DNA from: an uncultured Clostridium sp.
Lineage (GTDB): Bacteria; Bacillota; Clostridia; Lachnospirales; Lachnospiraceae
DNA: 8,372 nt
Assembly: GCA_900551135.1 (NCBI GenBank)
Contig: URUX01000110.1
Coordinates: 1-8,372, forward strand
Reading direction: 5' to 3'
Shown here: positions 1 through 7,212 of the stretch, one piece after another
Numbering within the stretch: the stretch's first letter is position 1
How the letters are laid out: every line of letters starts with the position of its first letter
Made by a program: the position numbers and the translations under genes
Notes under the pieces: generated by a model
What the model was told of the DNA's origin: nothing
Seen by the model: only the letters and a program-made list of their open reading frames with translations
Database searches by the model: none

Positions 1-1634
1 TTCATGCAGGCGGTAAATTTGATAATTCTGCCTATAAGACCAGCGGAGGACTTCACGGAGTAGGTTCCTCGGTTGTCAATGCATTGTCTACATATCTGGA
101 TATTAAGATCAGTCGTGACGGATATATACATCACGATCATTATGAAAGGGGAATTCCTACGCTGGAACTGGAAGAGGGACTTCTGCCAAAGCTGGGAAGG
201 ACCAGACAGACAGGAACCAGTATTAATTTCCTGCCTGATCCGGAGATTTTTGAAAAGACAAGATTCTCCGCCACAGAAGTAAAGAGCAGACTCCATGAAA
301 CTGCTTATCTGAATCCGGAGTTGACGATCCATTTTGAAGATAAAAGAGGTGCTGAGATTGAGGATATCACATATCATGAACCGGATGGGATTATCGGATT
401 TATTAAGGATCTGAATCAGAATGCAGAGGTTCTCCATGAACCGGTTTATCTGAAAGGAGAGTCTGATGGGATTCAGGTAGAGGTGGCCTTCCAGTTTACC
501 AATGAGTTCAGGGAGAATGTGCTTGGATTCTGCAACAATATTTACAATGCAGAAGGCGGTACACACCTTACAGGATTTAAGACTACCTTTACTACAGTGA
601 TGAATACTTATGCCAGAGAGATTGGTATTTTAAAAGATAAAGATCCTAATTTTACAGGTGCAGATATCCGTAATGGAATGACAGCAGTTGTTTCTATTAA
701 ACATCCGGAACCTCGATTTGAGGGACAGACAAAGACAAAGCTGGATAATCAGGATGCGTCCCGCGCCACAGGTAAAGTGGTGGGAGAACAGATGGTGCTT
801 TACTTTGACAGGAATCTGGAGACTCTTAAGACCATCCTTTCCTGTGCGGAGAAAGCAGCAAAAATCCGTAAAACAGAGGAGAGAGCGAAGACGAATCTTC
901 TGACCAAACAGAAATATTCTTTTGATTCTAACGGAAAACTGGCAAACTGTGAGAAAAAGGATCCTTCCCAGTGTGAGATCTTTATTGTGGAGGGAGATTC
1001 TGCGGGAGGTTCTGCAAAGACTGCCCGTAACCGTAATTATCAGGCAATCCTTCCTATCAGAGGTAAGATACTGAATGTGGAGAAAGCTACTATTGATAAG
1101 GTACTTGCAAATGCGGAGATTAAGACTATGATCAATGCTTTTGGATGTGGATTCTCGGAAGGATATGGAAATGATTTTGATATTACAAAGCTTCGCTATG
1201 ACAAGATCGTGATCATGGCAGATGCTGATGTGGATGGGGCTCATATTTCCACGCTTCTCCTTACTCTGTTCTATCGTTTTATGCCAGACTTGATCACAGA
1301 GGGGCATGTGTATATTGCCATGCCACCGCTGTATAAGGTTATGCCAAAGAAAGGACAGGAAGAATACCTGTATGATGACAAGGCGCTGGAAAGATACAGA
1401 CGCGCCCATAAGCCGGGAAGCTTCACTCTGCAGAGATATAAAGGTCTGGGAGAAATGGATCCGGAGCAGCTTTGGGAAACAACCCTGGATCCGGAAAAAC
1501 GGGTATTGAAGCAGGTGGAAATCGAGGATGCCCGTATGGCTTCCGAGATTACCCAGATGCTGATGGGAAGCGACGTGCCGCCCAGAAGACAGTTCATTTA
1601 TGACCACGCAGATGAAGCAGAAATTGATGCATAA
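1..1634 (+). CDS. parE: DNA topoisomerase IV subunit B (ParE/GyrB family), 5'-truncated by the window
   Basis: This is the ATPase and TOPRIM subunit of a type IIA topoisomerase; it powers strand passage and carries the metal site for DNA cleavage, working with the A subunit that follows. The open frame runs from the window edge (first full codon at 3), giving 543 visible codons. Aligning the start with E. coli GyrB suggests about 98 residues are missing, so the whole protein would be near 640 residues, normal for the short B subunits. Visible motifs, numbered by visible codon: the GHKL ATP-lid segment SGGLHGVG (14-21); the transducer motif EGGTHLTGF (about 185) and the ATP-contacting lysine in QTKTKL (242-247); the TOPRIM motifs EGDSAGG (330-336) and DADVDGAH (407-414); PPLYKV; and the C-terminal QRYKGLGEMDPEQLW block near 476. 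The in-frame TTG at 84 is an internal leucine, not a start. The B subunits of gyrase and topoisomerase IV are hard to separate by motif; the parE call rests on the partner gene. Confidence 0.93.
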   Translation, partial: HAGGKFDNSAYKTSGGLHGVGSSVVNALSTYLDIKISRDGYIHHDHYERGIPTLELEEGLLPKLGRTRQTGTSINFLPDPEIFEKTRFSATEVKSRLHETAYLNPELTIHFEDKRGAEIEDITYHEPDGIIGFIKDLNQNAEVLHEPVYLKGESDGIQVEVAFQFTNEFRENVLGFCNNIYNAEGGTHLTGFKTTFTTVMNTYAREIGILKDKDPNFTGADIRNGMTAVVSIKHPEPRFEGQTKTKLDNQDASRATGKVVGEQMVLYFDRNLETLKTILSCAEKAAKIRKTEERAKTNLLTKQKYSFDSNGKLANCEKKDPSQCEIFIVEGDSAGGSAKTARNRNYQAILPIRGKILNVEKATIDKVLANAEIKTMINAFGCGFSEGYGNDFDITKLRYDKIVIMADADVDGAHISTLLLTLFYRFMPDLITEGHVYIAMPPLYKVMPKKGQEEYLYDDKALERYRRAHKPGSFTLQRYKGLGEMDPEQLWETTLDPEKRVLKQVEIEDARMASEITQMLMGSDVPPRRQFIYDHADEAEIDA

Positions 1635-1645
1635 GGGAGAGAATC

Positions 1646-3880
1646 ATGGCTGAAAAGATTATAAAAACTGAATATTCAGAAGAGATGCAGAGAAGCTACA
1701 TGAATTATTCCATGAGCGTCATTACGGCCAGAGCCATTCCGGATGCCCGAGACGGATTAAAGCCGGTTCAGCGCCGTGTGCTTTATGATATGAGCGAACT
1801 GCATTTAAATCACGACAAACCTCACAGAAAGTCAGCCCGTATTGTAGGCGATACCATGGGTAAATACCATCCCCATGGTGACAGTTCTATCTATGAGACT
1901 CTGGTGGTGCTGTCCCAGGAATTTAAAAAGGGAATGCCTCTGGTAGACGGCCACGGAAACTTTGGCTCCATTGAAGGAGACGGGGCTGCGGCTATGCGTT
2001 ATACGGAAGCCAGATTAAAGAAATTTGCTGAAGAAGTATATTTAAAAGATCTGGATAAAACCGTTGAATTCGTTCCCAATTATGACGAGACGGAAAAGGA
2101 GCCGGAAGTCCTGCCGGTTCGCGTGCCAAATCTGCTGATCAACGGGTCAGAAGGAATTGCAGTCGGCATGAGTACCAGCATCCCGCCGCACAATCTGGGA
2201 GAGGTCACCGATTTGGTAAAGGCCTATATTGATAATCCAGAACTTTCCATACAAGAAATGATGGAAATTATGCCAGGACCGGATTTCCCCACAGGAGGTA
2301 TCATTGCCAATAAAAAGGAACTTCCTGCAATTTATGAAACCGGAACTGGCAAAATCAAGCTTCGGGGAAAGATGGAAGTAGAACTGGGAAAACGCCGGAC
2401 CGATAAGGACAAGCTGGTGATTACCCAGATTCCTTATACCATGATTGGTGCCGGCATTAATAAGTTTTTAATGGATATTGCGGAACTGGTGGAGACGAAA
2501 AAGCTTCCGGATGTGGTAGATATTTCCAACCAGTCCAATAAAGAGGGAATCCGCATTGTTCTGGAACTGAAAAAGGATGCGGACATTGAAAAAATCCGAA
2601 ATATTCTATATAAGAAGACCAAGCTGGAAGATACCTTTGGCGTGAATATGCTGGCGATAGCAAAGGGACGTCCGGAGACATTGAATCTGCGTGGAATTTT
2701 GAAAAATTTCATGGATTTTCAGTATGAGACTGTGAATAAAAAGTATCGGGTTCTTTTGCAGAAGGAATTGGATAAAAAAGAGGTACAGGAAGGCCTGATT
2801 AAAGCATGCGATGTAATCGACCTGATTATTGCAGTTTTAAGAGGGTCCAGAAATTTAAAAGATGCCAAAGCGTGTCTCACACAGGGAGATATTTCAAAGA
2901 TTACATTTAAAACTCCTGGATTTGAGGAGGATGCAAAACAACTGCATTTTACCGAACGGCAGGCCACGGCGATTCTGGAAATGCGCCTTTATAAGTTAAT
3001 TGGCCTGGAGATTCTGGCTCTGGAAAAAGATTACCGGGAAACTCTTAAAAAGATTAAGGAATATACGGGGATTTTAAACAGCCGTGCCAGAATGGATGAG
3101 GTAATCAAACAGGACCTGGATTACATCAAGAAAGAATTTGGACTCCCGCGCAGAACCCGTATTGAAGATGGAAAAGAGGCCGTTTATGTGGAAGAGCCGG
3201 TTCAGGTAAGAGATGTAGTCTTTGTCATGGATCGGTTTGGGTACTGTAAGATTTTAGATAAGTCTGTGTATGAAAAAAATCTGGAAACCGTAGAAACGGA
3301 GCACGTTTCCATCGTGCCTTGCCGGACAGATGATAAGATTTGTATTTTTACAGATGTGGGAAATCTGCATCAGATCAAGGTGGCCGATATTCCGGCAGGC
3401 AAACTCCGGGATAAAGGGGTTCCGGCAGAGAATCTGAGTAAATTTGACGGAACCAGGGAGCAGGCGGTATATGTCTCCTGTACGGCAGATATGAAGGATA
3501 AAAACCTGATTTTTGCTACAGAGATGGGAATGGTAAAACAGGTCCCTGCATCCGAATTTGAAACCAATAACCGGCTGGTAGCGTCTACGAAGCTTCAGGA
3601 ACAGGATAAGGTAATTGCTGTTGTTCCGGCAGAGGGACAGACCGATATTGTGCTTCAGACCAGCAGCGGTGTATTTTTAAGATTTTTAGTGGAAGAGATT
3701 TCCGTCATGAAGAAGAACTCCAAAGGCGTAAGGGGGATAAAGCTGGCTGATGGGGAAGTGCTGGAGCAGATTTATCTCATTGGGGAAAATCCGGTTATTA
3801 CTTATAAGAAAAAAGAAGTCCATTTAAACCGGCTGAAAATGGCGAAGCGAGATGGAAAGGGAAGTAAGGTGCGTCTGTAA
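1646..3880 (+). CDS. parC: DNA topoisomerase IV subunit A (ParC/GyrA family)
   Basis: This is the DNA cleavage and rejoining subunit, 744 residues, acting as A2B2 with the upstream B subunit in chromosome decatenation. The start at 1646 lies 11 bases after the parE stop and has a GGGAGAG ribosome-binding site about 5 bases ahead. The winged-helix region carries QRRVLYDM (42-49), the quinolone-resistance segment HPHGDSSIYE (75-84) and the catalytic tyrosine Y119 in AMRYTEARL, preceded by R118. A tower domain and long coiled coil follow, with the C-gate motif ILEMRLYKLIGLE around 443-455. The C-terminal beta-pinwheel starts near residue 520 and includes GVRGIKL near 700. At the place where gyrases have a QRRGGKG-type GyrA box (about 541-553) the sequence is unrelated (VYEKNLETVETEH), so gyrase-style DNA wrapping is unlikely. 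This favours ParC over GyrA. At 744 residues it is shorter than typical GyrA (about 820-875) or Bacillus ParC (about 806). A divergent second gyrase A subunit is the alternative. Confidence 0.9.
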   Translation: MAEKIIKTEYSEEMQRSYMNYSMSVITARAIPDARDGLKPVQRRVLYDMSELHLNHDKPHRKSARIVGDTMGKYHPHGDSSIYETLVVLSQEFKKGMPLVDGHGNFGSIEGDGAAAMRYTEARLKKFAEEVYLKDLDKTVEFVPNYDETEKEPEVLPVRVPNLLINGSEGIAVGMSTSIPPHNLGEVTDLVKAYIDNPELSIQEMMEIMPGPDFPTGGIIANKKELPAIYETGTGKIKLRGKMEVELGKRRTDKDKLVITQIPYTMIGAGINKFLMDIAELVETKKLPDVVDISNQSNKEGIRIVLELKKDADIEKIRNILYKKTKLEDTFGVNMLAIAKGRPETLNLRGILKNFMDFQYETVNKKYRVLLQKELDKKEVQEGLIKACDVIDLIIAVLRGSRNLKDAKACLTQGDISKITFKTPGFEEDAKQLHFTERQATAILEMRLYKLIGLEILALEKDYRETLKKIKEYTGILNSRARMDEVIKQDLDYIKKEFGLPRRTRIEDGKEAVYVEEPVQVRDVVFVMDRFGYCKILDKSVYEKNLETVETEHVSIVPCRTDDKICIFTDVGNLHQIKVADIPAGKLRDKGVPAENLSKFDGTREQAVYVSCTADMKDKNLIFATEMGMVKQVPASEFETNNRLVASTKLQEQDKVIAVVPAEGQTDIVLQTSSGVFLRFLVEEISVMKKNSKGVRGIKLADGEVLEQIYLIGENPVITYKKKEVHLNRLKMAKRDGKGSKVRL

Positions 3881-3926
3881 AAGAAATACAGATGTGTGCT
3901 GTACAAAGACGAATATTTGGAGATTT

Positions 3927-3948
3927 GTCTTTGGCACAAAGACTTTTG
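3927..3948 (+). terminator. possible weak intrinsic terminator after parC
   Basis: GTCTTTG (3927-3933), a 3-base loop (GCA) and CAAAGAC (3937-3943) form a perfect 7-bp stem followed directly by TTTTG. It sits 47 bases after the parC stop, a usual place for a terminator. The stem is only 3/7 G-C and the T-run is short, so termination would be weak. The upstream heptamer CAAAGAC (3904-3910) can pair with the same GTCTTTG and would disrupt this hairpin. Extra pairing of GAGA (3920-3923) with TCTC (3953-3956) could close a larger structure. Confidence 0.35.
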
Positions 3949-3968
3949 TCCGTCTCACAAAATAATCC

Positions 3969-3997
3969 TTGCAATTTTACAGGGTTTGGTATAGGAT
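3969..3997 (+). promoter_or_regulatory. candidate sigma-A-type promoter for asd-galM
   Basis: TTGCAA (3969-3974) and TAGGAT (3992-3997) are separated by 17 bases and each match 4 of 6 consensus positions. Transcription would begin near 4004, leaving a leader of roughly 35 bases before the asd start. TATAGG (3990-3995) with a 15-base spacer is an alternative -10. The match is modest; the placement, downstream of the possible parC terminator and just ahead of a strong ribosome-binding site, is the main support. Confidence 0.35.
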
Positions 3998-4025
3998 AAA
4001 AACCATGTAATAAAACCAATACATG

Positions 4026-4032
4026 AGGAGAG
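4026..4032 (+). promoter_or_regulatory. ribosome-binding site that decides the asd start
   Basis: AGGAGAG ends 8 bases before the ATG at 4041. It overlaps the first codons of the longer in-frame reading from the ATG at 4023, which itself has no purine-rich site upstream. The shorter start also puts the Rossmann motif near the N terminus, as in relatives. Confidence 0.75.
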
Positions 4033-4040
4033 AAAAAGCT

Positions 4041-5126
4041 ATGGAAAAGAAGTTAAGAGTCGGCATTTTAGGAGCTACCGGTATGGTTGGACAGAGATTC
4101 ATTGCTTTATTGGAAAATCATCCCTGGTATGAGGTTGTAACTGTGGCTGCCAGCGCCCGTTCAGCAGGAAAGACTTACGAGGAGGCAGTGGGAGATAACT
4201 GGAAAATGGATACTCCTATGCCGGAAGCTGTCAAGAAGCTGGTCGTAATGAATGTAAATGAAGTTGAGAAGGTAGCAGCAGGAGTCGATTTCGTATTCAG
4301 CGCTGTGAACATGTCCAAAGATGAGATCAAGGCTATTGAGGAAGAATACGCAAAAACCGAGACTCCTGTTGTATCCAATAACAGCGCCCACAGATGGACT
4401 CCAGACGTTCCAATGGTAGTACCGGAAATCAATCCAGAGCATTTTGAAGTAATCGAATTTCAGAAAAAGAGACTGGGAACCCAGAAAGGCTTTATCGCAG
4501 TAAAGCCAAATTGTTCCATTCAGAGTTATGCTCCTGTACTGACTGCATGGAAAGAGTTTGAACCTTATGAGGTAGTGGCAACCACCTATCAGGCGATTTC
4601 CGGAGCAGGAAAAACGTTTAAAGACTGGCCGGAGATGGAAGGAAATATTATTCCGTTTATCGGCGGCGAGGAAGAAAAGAGCGAGCAGGAGCCGCTGCGT
4701 ATCTGGGGCAGGATTGAAGATGGCGTAATTGTAAAGGCAAAAGAGCCGGTGATTACCTGCCAGTGTATCCGTGTACCAGTATTAAACGGCCATACAGCGG
4801 CTGTATTTGTGAAATTCAGAAAGAAACCGACCAAAGAGCAGCTGATTGAAAAAATTAACAGCTTTAGGGGTCTTCCTCAGGAATTGGAACTTCCCAGTGC
4901 GCCAAAGCAGTTTATGCAGTATTTAGAGGAAGACAACCGTCCTCAGGTCAGTCTGGACGTAGATTATGAGAATGGAATGGGCGTGTCCGTAGGACGTCTG
5001 AGAGAAGATACCGTTTACGACTACAAATTTGTAGGACTGTCTCATAACACGGTTAGAGGCGCAGCAGGCGGAGCAGTTCTTTGTGCAGAACTTTTAACAG
5101 CAAAGGGATATATTCAGGCAAAATAA
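4041..5126 (+). CDS. asd: aspartate-semialdehyde dehydrogenase, archaeal/fungal-like class
   Basis: This cytosolic enzyme reduces L-aspartyl-4-phosphate to L-aspartate 4-semialdehyde with NADPH, the branch point toward diaminopimelate/lysine, threonine and methionine. The product is 361 residues from the ATG at 4041. The N-terminal Rossmann motif is GILGATGMVGQRF (8-20), and SAGK (41-44) probably helps bind the cofactor phosphate. SNNSAHRW (112-119) follows. The nucleophilic cysteine is C158 in KPNCSIQ, the substrate-site motif QAISGAGKTF spans 184-193, and the general-base histidine is H251 in NGHTAAVF, with R244 nearby. The acidic stretch GGEEEKSEQE (208-217) and the C-terminal LSHNTVRGAAGGAVL match my memory of the Methanocaldococcus-type enzyme better than the E. 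coli-type one. The gene has its own candidate promoter and is followed 27 bases later by galM. No lysine-biosynthesis gene is adjacent. The longer start at 4023 adds six residues without a ribosome-binding site. Confidence 0.93.
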   Translation: MEKKLRVGILGATGMVGQRFIALLENHPWYEVVTVAASARSAGKTYEEAVGDNWKMDTPMPEAVKKLVVMNVNEVEKVAAGVDFVFSAVNMSKDEIKAIEEEYAKTETPVVSNNSAHRWTPDVPMVVPEINPEHFEVIEFQKKRLGTQKGFIAVKPNCSIQSYAPVLTAWKEFEPYEVVATTYQAISGAGKTFKDWPEMEGNIIPFIGGEEEKSEQEPLRIWGRIEDGVIVKAKEPVITCQCIRVPVLNGHTAAVFVKFRKKPTKEQLIEKINSFRGLPQELELPSAPKQFMQYLEEDNRPQVSLDVDYENGMGVSVGRLREDTVYDYKFVGLSHNTVRGAAGGAVLCAELLTAKGYIQAK

Positions 5127-5153
5127 CGTTTAAAAGAAGGGGGTATTACTAAA

Positions 5154-6218
5154 ATGGCAGTAAAAAAAGAATTTTACGGAACAATGCCGGATGGAAAAGA
5201 GGTGGATTGCTATACGCTGACCAATGCCAACGGCACATCAGCAAGCTTTCTGACGCTGGGAGGAATCTGGCTTACCATGCTGGTGAAGGATAAGGACGGC
5301 AAATTTGGAGATGTGGTATTGGGGTACGATACTCTGGAAAACAATATCAAAAATCCGCCGCATTTTGGCGCTCCTATCGGCCGTAACGCCAACCGGATTG
5401 GCGGGGCAGTATTTACCTTAAATGGCAAAACCTATGAACTGGAAAAAAACAATGCAGGAGTAAATAATCTCCACAGCGCACCGGATTTATACCATAATCG
5501 TGTCTGGAATGCAGCAGGAGAAGAAACCGCATTGGGAAGCAAGGTGACTTTTTCCCTGTCTAGTCCGGACGGCGATCAGGGATATCCTGGAAATGCAGAG
5601 ATTGTCATCAGCTATACCTTAACCGAGGATGACAGCCTGATTTTAAATTATCAGATGACCGCAGATGCAGATACCATTGCTAACTTTACCAACCACAGCT
5701 ACTTTAATTTAGCTGGTCATGACAGCGGAGATATTATGGATCAGGAAGTATGGATTGATGCGGATTTCTATACTCCGGCAGATGCGACTTCGATTCCTAC
5801 TGGCGAGATTGCTCCAGTAGCCGGAACTGCTATGGATTTTACGTCCTTAAAACCTGTTGGAAAAGATATCAATTCTGATTTTGCAGCAGTTGTTCAGGGA
5901 AAGGGATTTGACCACAACTGGATTTTGAATCATCCAGATGGAGAACTGTCCCTTTCTGCAAAAGCAGTGGATCATAAGTCAGGCCGTGTCATGGAAGTGT
6001 ATACGGATCTGCCAGGAATCCAGTTCTATACTGCCAACTTTTTAAAGGGAGATTTGCCGGGAAAGAATGGAGCAGTCTATGGCCCTCGTCATGCGTACTG
6101 CTTTGAAACCCAGTATTTCCCCGATGCAATAAATAAGCCTCAGTTCCCTTCTCCAATTTTAAAGGAGGGAGAGGAATACAATACTACCACGGTATATAAA
6201 TTCCTGATCGAAGAATAA
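5154..6218 (+). CDS. galM: aldose 1-epimerase (galactose mutarotase)
   Basis: This enzyme interconverts the alpha and beta anomers of aldohexoses such as galactose and glucose, feeding the Leloir pathway. The product is 354 residues, the usual family length, with no signal peptide, so it is probably cytosolic. Conserved elements along the beta-sandwich are GRNANRI (76-82) with R81, NNLHS with H107, NHSYFNL with the catalytic acid histidine H181, GFDHNWIL with D253, and CFETQYFPDAIN with the catalytic base glutamate E318. The start is supported by a purine-rich AAGAAGGGGG about 10 bases upstream. It lies 27 bases after asd with no terminator or clear promoter between them, so the two are probably co-transcribed even though their pathways are unrelated. 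No galK, galT or galE is in view, so the physiological sugar cannot be inferred from context. A strong hairpin follows the stop. Confidence 0.95.
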   Translation: MAVKKEFYGTMPDGKEVDCYTLTNANGTSASFLTLGGIWLTMLVKDKDGKFGDVVLGYDTLENNIKNPPHFGAPIGRNANRIGGAVFTLNGKTYELEKNNAGVNNLHSAPDLYHNRVWNAAGEETALGSKVTFSLSSPDGDQGYPGNAEIVISYTLTEDDSLILNYQMTADADTIANFTNHSYFNLAGHDSGDIMDQEVWIDADFYTPADATSIPTGEIAPVAGTAMDFTSLKPVGKDINSDFAAVVQGKGFDHNWILNHPDGELSLSAKAVDHKSGRVMEVYTDLPGIQFYTANFLKGDLPGKNGAVYGPRHAYCFETQYFPDAINKPQFPSPILKEGEEYNTTTVYKFLIEE

Positions 6219-6228
6219 AGAAACAGGC

Positions 6229-6285
6229 AAAAGGCTGCCGCAGGATGGAAGAGGAGTGTTCCTTCTGCGACAGCCTCGCCTTTTG
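6229..6285 (+). terminator. terminator-like imperfect long hairpin after galM
   Basis: The 5' arm (6232-6243) pairs with the 3' arm (6265-6276) at 11 of 12 positions, with one C-A mismatch (6238/6270). The loop holds a smaller AGGA/TCCT hairpin. The A-tract at 6229-6232 mirrors the TTTT at 6281-6284, and CAAAAGGC (6228-6235) can alternatively pair with GCCTTTTG (6278-6285). It starts 10 bases after the galM stop. The extra CGCC between the stem and the T-run looks like a small insertion or duplication next to an otherwise classic terminator. The A- and T-flanks suggest it could act on both strands. Confidence 0.65.
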
Positions 6286-6305
6286 GCATCATTACTTACG
6301 AAATC

Positions 6306-6312
6306 TGGAGGA
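6306..6312 (+). promoter_or_regulatory. ribosome-binding site that decides the eamA start
   Basis: TGGAGGA, an excellent match to the 16S 3' end, ends 4 bases before the ATG at 6317. The alternative in-frame ATG at 6245 lies inside the galM terminator hairpin and would add 24 residues of sequence that does not look like a transporter N terminus. I see no convincing promoter between the hairpin and this site. Confidence 0.8.
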
Positions 6313-6316
6313 CATA

Positions 6317-7201
6317 ATGAGTTCAAACAAAGAAAATACGACAAAAATACTGGCTGCAGCAGGATTAATCCTTACTACCATTATCTGGGGCGGCGCCTTT
6401 GTGGTAATGAAAAACTCGGTAGATTTAATTCCGCCCAGCTATTTGCTGGCTCTTCGTTTTTCCATTGCAGCCGTTTGTATGCTGGCAGTGTTCTGGCCGC
6501 AGAATAAGGGAATGGATAAAAAAGATATTCAGTACGGTGTGATTTTGGGAATCTTTTTGTTTCTCAGTTACATATTTCAGACCTACGGATTAAAGTATAC
6601 GACAGCCAGCAAAAATGCATTTATTACGACCCTGTATGTGATTATTGTACCATTTCTCCACTGGGCATTTAACCACAAAAAGCCGTCTGGGAGAAATCTG
6701 GGGGCAGCCGTTTTGGCAGTAATTGGTCTGGCGCTTCTTTCTCTGGAAGGGGATATGGGGATTAATCTGGGTGATTTTCTTACGCTGATTTGTGGTATTT
6801 TCTTTGCAGTTCATATTGTATTTATCGACAGATATACAGAAGACCACAACCCGGTCCGGCTGACTACGGTACAGATGTTTACAGCAGCGATTCTGGGCTG
6901 GATACTGGCTCCGATTGCAGATGGTAAACTGGATTTTGGAATTCTGGATACAAATCTGATTTTAGGACTGCTGTATCTGGGAATTTTCAGTACCATGATA
7001 GGCTTTTTGCTGCAAAATGTAGGACAGAAGTATTTGACGCCCAATACGTCCTCTATTCTGCTGTCCTTTGAGTCTGTATTTGGTCTGATATTTTCCGTCA
7101 TTTTTCTGGGCGATCCCATTACGGTAAAATTATTAGCCGGATGTGCACTGATGTTTGGCGCTGTGATTATTTCAGAATATAAACCAGGAAAGAAACAATA
7201 G
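6317..7201 (+). CDS. EamA/DMT-superfamily inner-membrane transporter, substrate unknown
   Basis: This is a predicted ten-helix membrane protein of 294 residues, the usual size of the drug/metabolite transporter superfamily, many of whose members export amino acids or other metabolites. Hydrophobic segments lie at about 12-31, 40-60, 72-92, 100-118, 127-143, 151-170, 183-203, 212-232, 246-263 and 268-286. These form two five-helix EamA repeats. Family hallmarks are IIWGGAFVVMK in helix 1 (22-32), LRFSIAA in helix 2, TTASKNAFI before helix 4, and the second-repeat signature SFESVFGLIFSVIFLGDPIT (250-269), the counterpart of the LEPVFA..FLGE motif. The C terminus is short and basic (KPGKKQ). The substrate cannot be read from the sequence. 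Amino-acid export would fit beside asd, but the terminator between them argues against a shared unit. The preferred start is 6317, set by its ribosome-binding site. Confidence 0.88.
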   Translation: MSSNKENTTKILAAAGLILTTIIWGGAFVVMKNSVDLIPPSYLLALRFSIAAVCMLAVFWPQNKGMDKKDIQYGVILGIFLFLSYIFQTYGLKYTTASKNAFITTLYVIIVPFLHWAFNHKKPSGRNLGAAVLAVIGLALLSLEGDMGINLGDFLTLICGIFFAVHIVFIDRYTEDHNPVRLTTVQMFTAAILGWILAPIADGKLDFGILDTNLILGLLYLGIFSTMIGFLLQNVGQKYLTPNTSSILLSFESVFGLIFSVIFLGDPITVKLLAGCALMFGAVIISEYKPGKKQ

Positions 7202-7207
7202 GGAGGA
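7201..7207 (+). promoter_or_regulatory. topB ribosome-binding site overlapping the eamA stop codon
   Basis: GGGAGGA begins on the last base of the eamA TAG stop and ends 5 bases before the topB ATG. Ribosomes finishing eamA would sit on this site, so translation of the two genes may be coupled. It supports the topB start and an eamA-topB transcription unit. Confidence 0.75.
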
Positions 7208-7212
7208 ATAGC

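Larger units (their letters stand above)
3881..4040 (+). other. parC-asd intergenic region
   Basis: This 160-base non-coding gap lies between the parC stop and the preferred asd start. It contains a small 5-bp hairpin (TACAG 3887-3891 with CTGTA 3899-3903), three heptamers able to form alternative hairpins (3904-3943), a possible promoter (3969-3997) and the asd ribosome-binding site. I looked for a lysine riboswitch, which often precedes asd or lysC in Firmicutes, and saw no L-box-like core; the gap is also shorter than a full L-box plus its expression platform. Confidence 0.6.

Noticed and set aside
84..86. TTG at 84 as a start codon for the B subunit
   Set aside because: Conserved family sequence, including the GLHGVG ATP-binding motif, continues in frame upstream to the window edge, so the gene is cut by the window and this codon is an internal leucine.
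630..1607. A 325-codon open frame on the minus strand, antisense to parE
   Set aside because: It lies wholly opposite a strongly supported gene, has no recognisable motif and no ribosome-binding context. It is a by-product of codon use in parE.
3892..3999. A 35-codon small open frame (MCAVQRRIFG start) across the parC-asd gap, a possible leader peptide
   Set aside because: It has no Shine-Dalgarno site and no run of lysine, threonine or methionine codons as expected of an attenuator peptide. A frame of this length is common by chance. It also overlaps the hairpins and the candidate promoter.
3881..4022. Lysine (L-box) riboswitch upstream of asd
   Set aside because: The region lacks an L-box-like core and is too short for the full aptamer and expression platform.
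4023..4040. N-terminal extension of asd from the ATG at 4023
   Set aside because: The added codons contain the ribosome-binding site for the ATG at 4041, and no such site precedes 4023.
6245..6316. N-terminal extension of the transporter from the ATG at 6245
   Set aside because: The extra codons lie in the galM terminator hairpin, and a near-perfect ribosome-binding site precedes the ATG at 6317.
6811..7119. Minus-strand open frame opposite the transporter, and similar shadow frames elsewhere
   Set aside because: These overlap well-supported genes, lack domain motifs and have no ribosome-binding sites.
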